Shown piece after piece: positions 33,500 to 44,600 of a stretch of DNA of 64,000 bases; within the stretch, counting starts at the first letter, position 1; each line of letters opens with the position of its first letter. The stretch covers positions 71,352,828 through 71,416,827 of the forward strand of contig CM055274.1 in the NCBI GenBank assembly GCA_029237695.1, read 5' to 3'. The stretch comes from Conchocele bisecta. Lineage: Eukaryota; Mollusca; Bivalvia; Lucinida; Thyasiridae. The position numbers were made by a program, and so were the translations under genes. The notes under the pieces were generated by a model. The model worked only from the letters and a program-made list of their open reading frames with translations, was not told the origin of the DNA and did not search any database.

Positions 33500-33640
33500 A
33501 TGAACATTTTGCAATATTTTCTTTCAAATTTTTCTTATTTCACAATGAAAGTGTATTGTGACCACTCTATGAGACGGTTCAAATGAGTGGTCACAATATA
33601 CACTTCCGATGAGAAATTAAGAAAATATTTACAATTTTTC
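33500..33640 (+). mobile_element. Hairpin family E
   Basis: TTATTTCACAATGAAAGTGT, arms TGTGACCACTC / GAGTGGTCACA, then GATGAGAAATTAAGAAAATA. One arm has a short deletion (ACTCTATGAGACGG). Confidence 0.72.
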
Positions 33641-33795
33641 ATCAGTATAAAATGGTAATAAATCATGACCTCCGAATGTAATGTATTAAAAGTTCAAGCC
33701 GTCTGGTTACATCGAGTCCACAATGAATTGAAGAATCCATAGTGCAGTCAGCATGCTGATTAAATGGGCCGTCCCCTGACAAAAGGGACTTGATG

Positions 33796-34029
33796 TTGAA
33801 CCCTTTCAACACTACAGACTTGTATAGTGGTATTGGAAAAAAATGTAGATCCAAATGAGCCGGCTCGTGACAAGCCGTCTCATCAGGATCTGCACTTTTT
33901 GCAAGTAATTTTCATATTATTTAGAACAAAAACACCCCGTTTTCATAAATGAACTAATCTGAAAATCATTTTGTGACAATTGGATTGGTTGCAAAATCCA
34001 TTCCAGTTACTTAGGGGTGAAACGGTTAA
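33796..34029 (+). mobile_element. TTAA MITE family A, copy 3
   Basis: TTGAACCCTTTCAACACTAC to AGGGGTGAAACGGTTAA. The left target base is mutated. Core foldback GAGCCGGCTCGTGACAAGCC. Confidence 0.8.
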
Positions 34030-34205
34030 TGTGCATGGGTCACTGGGTGGAAACCGGAGTACCCAGAGGAAATCCACTTGTCCGGTCTGGCGACCACCAT
34101 ACCATCTCGCATACTGCCTGGGTCGAGGATCGAACCTGGGCCGCATTGGTGGGAAGCGTGCTTGTTATCAATTGTGCTCACCACAAAATGGACCTTACAG
34201 AATGT
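34030..34205 (-). repeat. Possible SINE fragment with tRNA-like box
   Basis: GAAACCGGAGTACCCAGAGG, GACCACCATACCATCTCGC, GGTCGAGGATCGAACCTGGG. The complement CCAGGTTCGATCCTCG contains a box B consensus (GGTTCGATCC), suggesting a pol III-derived repeat on the minus strand. No intact tRNA. Confidence 0.45.
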
Positions 34206-34224
34206 GTTTCCTAAACATATAGAT

Positions 34225-34345
34225 ACACAAATGTGGCTGTGGCTGGAGAAATGGGGCTTATAAGTTATGCGACAAGTGTAGATCCAGATATGCGCATCCG
34301 CAGTCTGATCATGATCTGCACTGTTCGCCATTCGATCAATGAAAT
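34225..34345 (+). repeat. Family H, left half
   Basis: AAATGTGGCTGTGGCTGGAG, GATATGCGCATCCGCAGTCT and CATTCGATCAATGAAATACC. Confidence 0.6.
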
Positions 34346-34569
34346 ACCAATCAATCAATCATCAATCAAGCACGTAGGCAATCAATAAATCAATTGGTAA
34401 TGCACCTGCAAACATTCTACTATCACAATAACGGTTTTATATATAACATGATTTAATCATTTTACAACTTATTTCTTCTTTCTTAGAGGAAGTGTTTTCC
34501 CCATTAGTGAACAGATGTTACTGCAATAAATCAACAATTCATATTACGCTGGTGTTTAAAAATGATGTT

Positions 34570-34813
34570 TTAACTCTCTGCATGCTGGGAAACTTGTGGG
34601 CTATAAATAGTTCAAAACTAGAGGACACAAATTCATCATATTTTCTTGTATTTCTCCCCGTAAATATCATGAATATGTCTTGGAATTTCATTCGAATTGA
34701 GTCTTGAGGACTCAATTCTAATGAAATTTCAAGACATATTTACAGAGAGAAATAAAACATACATTCCTAATTCGTTTGGCGGATATTTTCGCCGCTAGCA
34801 TGCAAAGAGTTAA
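34570..34813 (+). mobile_element. TTAA MITE family C
   Basis: TTAACTCTCTGCATGCTGGG to CGCTAGCATGCAAAGAGTTAA (the last 20 fit the family). Centre GAGTCTTGAGGACTC. Confidence 0.87.
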
Positions 34814-35309
34814 ACTCCTGCTGTGGAGAGATTTGAATTGGGAAAATCATTATAATTACCATTGATTTAGAGCATGAACTTATAACAAAGCCACAACTTA
34901 GTTGTAATGTGTTACCATAACGTGTTGAATACACTGAAAATGGTGTTAAATTTCAAAATATCACTGTTGAACCGTTCAATGCCAATATTATGATTGTCTT
35001 AAATGAATCCAGTTTACTCAGCTTACAAGCTTACTTGGGGTTCACAAGTAGGCCCAATTGCTTGGGTGTATTGAAGGTGCCGGGGACGAGATTATGATAT
35101 TGTGGTTTCAGCTCTTAAAGTTAATTTCGCAGTTGAAAATGAATGATCCCCAATAAATGTACATTCATTATTAACATGCTGTTAACACTCTTTCGATCAG
35201 CATCTTATTCCTCAACATTGCCTATTTGTTGGTGAATGGAAATAAAACCCCAATCAGTCAATCCAGAATTTACCATCCCCATTGCTCGTCTTGTTGAATG
35301 GGAATACAC
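34814..35309. other. No gene seen, upstream of AFF exon a
   Basis: No upstream AFF exon recognised. A SINE-like end (GAATGGAAATAAAACCCCAATC) lies at 35235-35265. Confidence 0.45.
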
Positions 35310-35422
35310 CAACCAACCAATCAATCAATCAATCTCCCAACCAACCAACCAACCAACCAAAATCAATCAATCAATCAACCAATCAACCAACCAACCAACC
35401 AACCAACCAACCAACCAACCAG
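35310..35422 (+). repeat. (CCAA)n/(AATC)n microsatellite before AFF exon a
   Basis: Runs of CCAA and AATC follow a SINE-like end (AATGGGAATACACC). The array stops about 30 nt before the exon acceptor, so it occupies the branch-point region. Confidence 0.9.
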
Positions 35423-35452
35423 TACCTCACTGCCACGTGTGTCTATATTCAG

Positions 35453-35642
35453 GTCGCCGATGTTGAGCTCGGACAGCTCTAGCAGTAGTTCCGATGGCTC
35501 AAGTAGCTCCTCCGACAGCGACTCGGACAACGACGGCAGCGGAAGTGATGATGACGCTGAGGATCGGCTCAGCAACATCGCTAGCCCTGCGGCCAAGACA
35601 AAGTCATCTCCCGATGACCTCGAAATGTCGCCGTCTCCCAGT
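35453..35642 (+). CDS. AFF4: AFF exon a: serine/acidic block
   Basis: Acceptor ttcag at 35448-35452 and donor gtaagt at 35643. The first base completes a codon begun upstream, then 63 codons follow. The product has runs of Ser with Asp ([16 protein letters not shown], then [14 protein letters not shown]) and a proline/serine tail with SP sites (IASPAAK, MSPSPS). AFF proteins carry such a Ser-rich, transactivating region in the middle of the chain. The intron just upstream is a (CCAA)n/(AATC)n microsatellite ending about 30 nt before the acceptor. No upstream exon was found in this window, so this is the first recognisable one. Confidence 0.85.
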
Positions 35643-38600
35643 GTAAGTGTCTCAGGCGCGCATCCAGGCGAGGGCGTGTCCCCTCTAACATTTGGCGAGT
35701 TTATATTTTAACCCATTTTTTATGTGGAAAAATCTGATTATTTTTCTTTTTTTAGTTCTCTCGCAAAGTGTGTGTTGTTAACTCAATTGAACTGTCTCGC
35801 CAATCCAGGCGGGGAATTTCTGTCGCACTGCTCCTCTAACATTTGGCAAGTTTAGATTTTACACATTTCTTATGTGGAAAAATCTGAATGGGTGTATATA
35901 TAATGTAGTTACCACTCAGTTGAACGTGTCATCGAGACAGTTCAACTGAGTGGTAACAACATAATTATACTTTTGATCAGAAATGTGAAAAATTACCGAA
36001 AACAATTTATTTTGGAAAGTTGACTTTGATTATGTGCGTCTCATTTACAATTAAGAATCCACGCCACCTCTAGACCTAAATCCTGAATCCACCCCTGTAT
36101 TTGATGCTGGCGTGGTGACTGTTTTATTCTCTACTTTATTAATTCTGTTTTATCAATGTAAGAGGAAGAACCATATTAATTTTCACAATTTTCTGATGGC
36201 TTATCTCCCCTTGTTACACTGACCCTGCCTCAGTGGGCGTAGATTGTGACCATCGATCCGTACTCTTGTTAACAAATGATGTGACGACCAGCATACGGTC
36301 TGATTAGATTGTGAAGGTCTGGCACTAGGCCATGAATAGATATCTGCCACCCATGGCTGGTCAAAAACTTGTGAATTGTGGTAAGTGATGTTTTGTGTGC
36401 GACAGGTGTACCTTTTACAAGAACATGATCACCGTTTTGCAATTGTGTCCAATACAGTGTGCATACGGGTTGTCTCTTTCGGAGCCCCGCGGAGGACATG
36501 GATATTTTTTTATTAATTTTTTCCCACGAAATAACAATTGTTTCCCTCGATTTAACAATTTGTTCCCACGAATTAACAATTCGCTCCCACGAATTAACAA
36601 TTTGTTCCCGTGGGAACGAATTGTTAAATTGATGGAACAAATTGTTAAATTGTGGGAACAAATTGTTAAATTGAGGGAACAAATTGTTATTTCGTGGGAA
36701 CGAATTAATAACAAAAATAATTCTACGTCACCTGTGGGGCTCCTTAGTATCTAACTGTGAATGATAAACAAAAGTGGAGTGGAATAAAAACAAGGAAGGA
36801 GAATAAATATTCTTCACAAATCGGGGAAATGGGGCTTTCGACCGTTACGACCATTGTAGACCCTGATCAGCCTGTTCATCCGTACAATCTGACCTTGGTC
36901 CACACTGTTCACCATTCACACACAGTATTGTGCAACTAAACATCATCGTGCTACTTGACCTGCTGTAATGACAGCACGTTGTCACTATACACGTACATGA
37001 TGTACACGACACTGGTCGTGTTTTAATGTCTCCACATAGCTATGTTGATCAGAAGAAACAATTCAATCAGTCGATCTTCATAAATCATCATGTTTTGTAA
37101 TGTTTATTGCATTGCCAAAGCATGCTACAATTACTAAAACCTTCTTGGCCCGTTATAGGCCGGATACAATTCAGTAGAATGAAACTTTTCAGATTTTTGT
37201 CGCCATTTTCTTTATTTCTTCACAAAAGTGTAGATTGTTACCACTCATCTGAACCGTCTCAATGAGATGGTTCAAATGAGTAACAACATACACTTTTATG
37301 GAAAAATAAACAAAATAATTATATTGTTCAATAAAAAGTATTTATTTTAGACTGCAAGGGTGTTAGAAAGCCACTGCATGGGCACATCCATTCCAATTAC
37401 TTAGGGGTGAAAGGGTTAATTACAGTTGAACTGGACACCCTGCGGACCTCCAAGGGTGTCCAGTTTGGAGATGTTCCACTGTATCCTTTGTTTTTATCCT
37501 CTTCTAGTCTGCAAAGAAATGGAACCTGAGCAACTACCTGAAACAGGAGGAACATGATTCATTTATACACAGCAAGCCTCCATCACTGGAAGCGCCATCC
37601 AGCAACAGATCGGACAAATCTGAAGTAGATGACGTCGTTCTCTGTGTGCAGCCTGCAAGAGGAGCGGACCAAGTGATATCTGACGACAACCCACCTTCAG
37701 ATAAAGTGCCAGACGACCATGATGCCTTTCCTAAACCTATGTCACCAAACGAGTTCTCTCCTCCGGGGATTTATAACAAACAAGGTGTTATCGCACCCGT
37801 TAAGTCTCCTACTAATGCTACGAGACGAGCATACCACAAACCTAGTGCCGTAGAGAAGTTACAGAAAAATCTCAAACCAAATGCAGATAGTTTGCCATCA
37901 ACAAATACATATGATGTTATCAAAAGTCGGAAGAGAAGTACGGTTTTAAAATCTCCCGAAACTAATAGTAAATCCCCAAAGGTACTGGAGCAGACTTCAA
38001 TTCCAAATAAACGTGGACGTAAAAAACAAAAGTTAAAATCTGTTGCCATTATATCTAGTTCATCGGAATCAGACAGTGATTTTGATGTTGTGAATTCATC
38101 TGCGTCATCGGTACATGCCGAGACAGAATCATCTAGAAAACCTTTTGCAAGGTCTCCAAAAAAGTCTCACCATATCCCAAGTGCTTCAAAATCTCCAGTT
38201 TCCACAAAACCAACTTTCATTGCCAAAAAGAAGGAATCAAAAAGTGAAAAGCATTTAAAGGAGGAAGATTCAGTGAAATTAAAAGCTGATATCAAGAAAT
38301 CTTCAAACATCTGTGATATACGTATAGTTGTTTCAGATATACATAAGGATACCTCTGTATTTAATAAAAAGTGTTCCACCTCAGCCATTAAACAAGAGCC
38401 AGATAGCATTGAGAAAATCTTAAACACAGTTACACCTCTTGAACCTTTATTGTCACCAATTCCAAATGAACCAGTACGGACTAAACCGCCTGTACGGACT
38501 AAAGATTTATTACGGAGTCCACATCAGAAATCAGAAACTATTCATATGCCAGACAAAACTAAAAGTGTTCCTAAAAAAGCAGACTCATTAAATGTGTCTG

Positions 38601-41600
38601 TGTCAATCTCAAATGGCAAACCTTCTGTCATGGTTCATTTGGATCTAGACCTTCTTGGAAAACTTCTGTACTTTGATAAAAGTAAATTAAAAGGGGATTC
38701 TTCAATGGTGGAAAATGTATCAAATAAACAGTTGCAAAAAGGTTCAGAGTTAGTTTCACACAGTAAGTCATCTATACCAGAATCTACACAATCAACCAAT
38801 ACTGCAAAGTTGACTAGTACCAAACCTGGTTATTCCATTAAATCAGAGAAAGTCGATAATATCAAAGATGTTTGTGATAAGTCTCATACATTGCCTTCCC
38901 CACATAAAAATAGTACAAGTGATTCGTGTAATAAGTCTTCAGATAAAAACGGTGCAAATAGTGTAAATAATGAAAATAGTCCAAGTGATACTAGAACTAG
39001 TAAAAGTGTTGGAAAGTCAACACATGTTCAAAAGGTGCTAAATCTGGAAAAGAGTGACCCCATTCCGAGCAGGGATTTTGATTCGCTTCCGCAGCGTAAA
39101 CCACGCCGCCCTCTGGAGTGTCTCACAGACTCGGATATCAGTGAAAGTAGTACAGACTGTGAATCGGAGGACGAGGCAAAAACTCGGACTAAGCTTTTAT
39201 CACCGATTAGAGACAATGCTACAACATGCCTTGCAATATCTCCGGACAAGAAACGGAAAAGTGATTCCCATCGGGCGGAAGACTCGAAGCGGAGACGAAC
39301 GTTAACCAGGTCTCCGCATTCGAAGCTGACCCCGCAACTAGAGTAAGTAGTATCAAAGGTGTTGTCTGAATTTCTTCCATTCACTGCAGTTCGTGTCCAT
39401 CTGTGTGTGATACTGTTCTTGAACGTACGTAAAACCATTACATCAAACTGTTAACCTAAGATGGTCAGCTTTTCTATATGTGTCTGTAAGATGGTTTGTG
39501 TGGTCATGCTTATGTGCAGAGCTGCAGCTAATTATAGAGTAGTCGTCGGTTACCTCCGCATGGTGGAAAATACCCATACAGTTGTATTTGCATCAGCGTT
39601 TGATCTTGTCGCACAGACATAAAAAATGTTTTCTATTCAATCACTCAATTCAGTCTATTTTTGTAAGCTAAATCATGGTATTGGCAAATAGTGTAGATCC
39701 ACATGTCTCATCAGGGTCAAGTAATTTTCACATTTTTGAGAAAAAAAACACCCCTTTTTATAAATGGACTAGTCTGAAAATCATTGTGTGACAGTTTGAT
39801 TTGTTGCAAAATTAACATATCAAAATTCATTACAGTTACTTAGGGGTGAAAGAGTTAGTCTGAACAACATTTCTAGATATTAACCCTTTCACCCCTAAGT
39901 AACTGAACTGTATTTTGATATGTCAATTTTGCAACCAATCATTTTGTCACAAAATGATTTTCGGACTAGTCCATTTATGAAAAGGGAATGTTTTTGTTCT
40001 CAAAAATATGAAAATTATTTGCAAAAAGTTCAGATCCTGATGAGACGGCTCGTCACGAGCCGGCTCGCCTGAATCTACAGTTCTTGCAAATACCACTCTA
40101 CAGGCCTGTGGTGTTTCCTTCAACAAATTAAATAGTATAAAATTCAGGAAGTGACATTAAGATACTGGATGGGAAACATTCATGCTGTCCCTGACAAGCA
40201 GCCTTTCAGAACCTCACCCATTCTCAGATTGTTACAGACTGTGCATGACGTGCTTCATTTCATTCAATCTCTGAATGGTGAACAGTGTAGGCTCTAATCA
40301 GAATGAACTGGGGGGTACACTGGTCGCAAATATTATAAGAAACTGTTTGTCAGCACATGTCTATAGATTCATGTGCCAAATAACATAACAGCTGTATCTT
40401 TTGAAAGAATCTTGCTAACTAATTGGTATTCAAAGTATTTTCCATGCTTTATGGCTCTGTTTAAAAACACACACTGTGTGCACAGGTCCTGGGTTATGTT
40501 GTAATCTAGAATATTCAAACCACCCGCTGTTGACATGAATTTATTTCCTGAACTCAAGTGGTCTCGAGTCGCAGGTGAAAAGAACATAGCTGTGAATGGT
40601 ACAGGCTATTCCTGTTGCTGTTTGTTTGTACCAGTATCAGTGAATGTCATTCCTTTGTGTGTAGTGCGTCATTAAGAATATCTGTAGGTGGCTGGGCTGG
40701 CATACGTGTGGCTCACCATGCATAGAATTTGGCTGCGTAATAATTGTGTACTGTTGTATAATAAATTCCATTTGTTATGTATATCATCAGCAGCATCAAT
40801 TAGACAAGTTGTCTTAGCATATTGGTAAGTGTTTCCTCAAGCTCAATCAATCAAGCAGTCAATCAATCAATCCTTGTTAGTTTTGACAATTCTTTCTTGG
40901 AGGCTGAGCTTGCAATTTCAGGATACATTGTATATTTGAGATGATGTTTTCTGATGCTGGGGGCCGTTTCACTAAACTTCATACAACTAAAATGTTTGTA
41001 AGTGCAAAATTATCATAGTCTGTAAATTTCACATTAACAATGTTTTGTTGTAAACAATTATTGGATTTACATTTATTGATCATAGGCTGAATATGCAGCC
41101 TATGCTCCATACATGTAAATCCGTCAATTGAAATTTGCAGATTATTCTAAATTAGCACTTAGGAACATTTTATTCATACAAAGTTTAGTGAAACAGGCCT
41201 CTGGTGTGTAATTTAGCAGCTGGCTTTATCGTAATGGATGGGGTGTGCTCAATGTGGTAACACCGGTTGCTTTTATAATGAGAAGTCACCTTCGTAGTAA
41301 ACATTTGATTAACAGAACACATTAAGTTGGTTATGAGATTTACACAGACAATTATTAACATATAAAACACATTAACCCATTATTCCATTCTGAGGAATTA
41401 GCACACGTAGTGCTTTTAGAAAAAATCATTTATGACATAGTTGTCTGTGCATTGACTGTATATACACTGACTATACACTGACTGATAAAAAATCATCTTT
41501 TTGTGTGTGTGTTTTTTAGCTCACCTGAGCGAAGCTCATGTGAGCTATTGTTACCGCAATGTGTCCGTCGTCCGTCGTCCGTCGTCGTCCGTGAACATTT

Positions 41601-44600
41601 TCAAACGTCTTCTCCTCCGTAACCATTGGGCATATAGTCACCAAACTTCATGGTCATGGTCCTTAGGTAGGGGGATTACAAAATTGTTAAAATTACATCA
41701 TTATGTAATCCAAGATGGCCGCCGTCTGAAAATAGCACAAATTCTTAAAAAATCTTCTTCTCAAGAACCGCCGACCGGATTTCGACAAAACTTGGTAGGA
41801 CTGATCGATGTACAATGCTCTTTCAAAGTTGTTAAAATGGTGACCCTGGGGTCAAAAATGGGCGTGGCCCGTGTGGTCAAATTGGAGTCGAATTTTATTT
41901 TTTGACCGAATATGGTCTTGTCATATATCAAATTGAAGGTATCAACGAGGCGATCACTCTGGTGCATTTTTTGTCGAAATCGGATGGTTAGGTCATCCAA
42001 GATGGCCACCGAAAGGTCAAAAGGTCGTTCTTTTATTAGAGATTTCAAAATTCTTCTTCACATGAACCGCTTGGCCCATGGTAGCCAAACTTAAGAGTTA
42101 TGGTCCATGGGTGAAGCATTTTCAGATTTGTTAAAATGGAGGTCATCGCTAATCAAAGATGGCCGCCGTCTAAAAATAGCATAAATTCTTAAAAAATCTT
42201 CTTCTCATGAACCGCTAGCTGGATTTCGACAAAACTTGGTAGGAATGATCGATGTACAATGCTCTTTCAAAGGTGTTAAAATGGTGACCCCGGGGTCAAA
42301 AATGGGTGTGGCCCGTGGGGTCAAATTGGGGTCAAATTTTATTTTTGAACAAATATGGTCATGTCATATATCAAATTGAAGGTATCAACGAGGTGATCAC
42401 TCTGGTCAAAAATGGGCGTGGCCCGTGGGGTCAAATTTTATTTTTGACCGAATATGGTCATGTTATATATCAAATCGAATGTATCAATGAGGCGATCACT
42501 CTGGTGCATTTTTTGTCGAAATCGGATGGTTATGTCATCCAAGATGGCCGCCGAAAGGTCAAAAGGTTGTTCTTTTATTAGAGATTTCAAAATTCTTCTT
42601 CACATGAACCGCTTGGCCCATGGTGGCCAAACTTTAAAGTTATGGTCCATGGGTGAAGCTTTTTCAGATTTGTTAAAATGGAGGTCGTCGCTAATCCAAG
42701 ATGTCCGCAGTCTAAAAATAGCACAAATTCTTAAATCTTCTTCTCATGAACCGCTGGCCGGATTTCGATGAAACTTGGTAGGAATGATTGATATACAATG
42801 CTCTTTCAAATTTGTGAAAATGGTTACCCCAGGGTCAAAAATGGGCGTGGCCCGTGGGGTCAAATTTTATTTTTGACCGAATATGGTCATGTTATATATC
42901 AAATTGAATGTATCAATGAGGCGATCACTCTGGTGCATTATTTGTCGAAATCGGATGGTTATGTCATCCAAGATGGCCACCGAAAGGTCAAAAGGTTGTT
43001 CTTTTATTAGAGATTTCAAAATTCTTCTTCACATGAACCGCTTGGCCCATGGTGGCCAAACTTAAAAGTTATGGTCCATGGGTGAAGCCTTTTCAGATTT
43101 GTTAAAATGGAGGTCGTCGCTAATGTCATATATCAAATTGAAGGTATCGATGAGGCGATTGCTCTGGTGCGATATTTGTCGGAATCGGATGATTATGTCA
43201 TCCATGATGGCCGCCAAAAGGTCATTTATTCAAGATTTTTAACGTCTTTTTCTCAGAAACCACATGGCCGATGATGACCAAACTTCATAGTAAGTTAAGA
43301 TCCTTGGGTGAAGCATTTTCAGATTTGGTAAAATGAGTCATTGCTTAATCCAAGATGACCGCCATCTAAAAATAGCACAATTTTTTTAAAACACATGAAC
43401 TCAATGTCACATTCTCCTCTGGTGTTCATGGAGTCAGGTGAGCGAATTAGGGCCATCATGGCCCACTTGTTTAAATGATCTACCAGTTTTTCATATATTA
43501 GTGTTGGTTCTGATTGTGGAAATTCTTTTCATTACCTATGTTTAAAAGACGATTTTTTTCAGTAATTCTAATTTACTGGTACTGTACATGCTTTTTTAGG
43601 TTGGTTTCCTCTACTATAAATTTGTTTTTCATATAAATAATGTAATAATAAACTGCTTATTTCAAGCAGAGATGTGACAAACGTCTTTCTAACTTTGTAA
43701 ATATTGATCTAAATTTGTGTCTGGATTAAGTTTTCCCGACTGGATACTTCGGGATGATAAATGTCCCCATTTGGATAGCCAACAGACTAGAACGCTGGAC
43801 TGGGCAGTTACGGCCAGTTTAGAGTCAGTGTAATGTCTCAACCACAACCTCATAGTTGCAGTAATGTTCACAAGAGAATAATGAATAATCTTTCTTTGAC
43901 TAAATGGCAAACAGTGTAGGCCCTGATCAGACTGCGCTTATGCGCAGTCTGACCAGGGGCTACACTGTTCGCATGGGTGTGATGTGTTGAACGTAATTCT
44001 CGGGGCCAATTTATGGAAACGTCTCCCGACACTGATGATTAATTCAACAATAGCGGAGGCAATATTGTAAATGCCTGTTATTTGAATCAAGATTCTGACG
44101 TTGTGACAATGTTTCCGCAGCTTATGCGCGATTGCGTCCATGAATCTTGTGGTAACAAGTGTCCTATCATATGCCTGTACAATAGAGAATGGTGAAGCAG
44201 TACTTGGTCATGCATTTTCATGTTAGTTGTACTTAATCCTCCATTTGTATAATGGGAGGTCATGGCCATATCCTAATGATGAATCCATTCTTAACTGGAT
44301 TCATATTTATACCCCCGGCATACAAAGTATGTCTGATCGGGATCTGCATTGTTCGCCATTCCATCAATGAAACACCTGTCAATGCTTCTAACAAGCAATA
44401 TTGATTATTACCAGGCTACATGAGTGTGCTATTTGATCAGGAGCTACACTGATCACTGATAATCCCCATTTAGCCAGTCACAGCCTCATTTATGTTCATC
44501 CTCTCATTCGGATTCCATTGAATACTTACTTGCACTCAGTTTCCTATAGAAATGCAATTTCCTGTCGACCATTTACATCAAACACATTGGCAAGTTGTGT

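Noticed and set aside
34471..34700. Possible upstream AFF exon after the tttcttctttcttag acceptor-like word at 34470-34484
   Set aside because: The following frame lacks AFF-like sequence, runs into a family C element and has no donor in a fitting phase.
36520..36720. CRISPR-like regularly spaced blocks
   Set aside because: No unique spacers between repeats, blocks invert at the centre, animal genome context and GGAGCCCC foldback ends; it is a palindromic element.
37771..39438. Minus-strand open frames of 62-136 codons
   Set aside because: Shadows of AFF exon b, which has phase, splice sites and conserved islands on the + strand.
41501..43065. Several open frames of 60-134 codons
   Set aside because: They recur with the ~430-bp tandem unit of a non-coding element.
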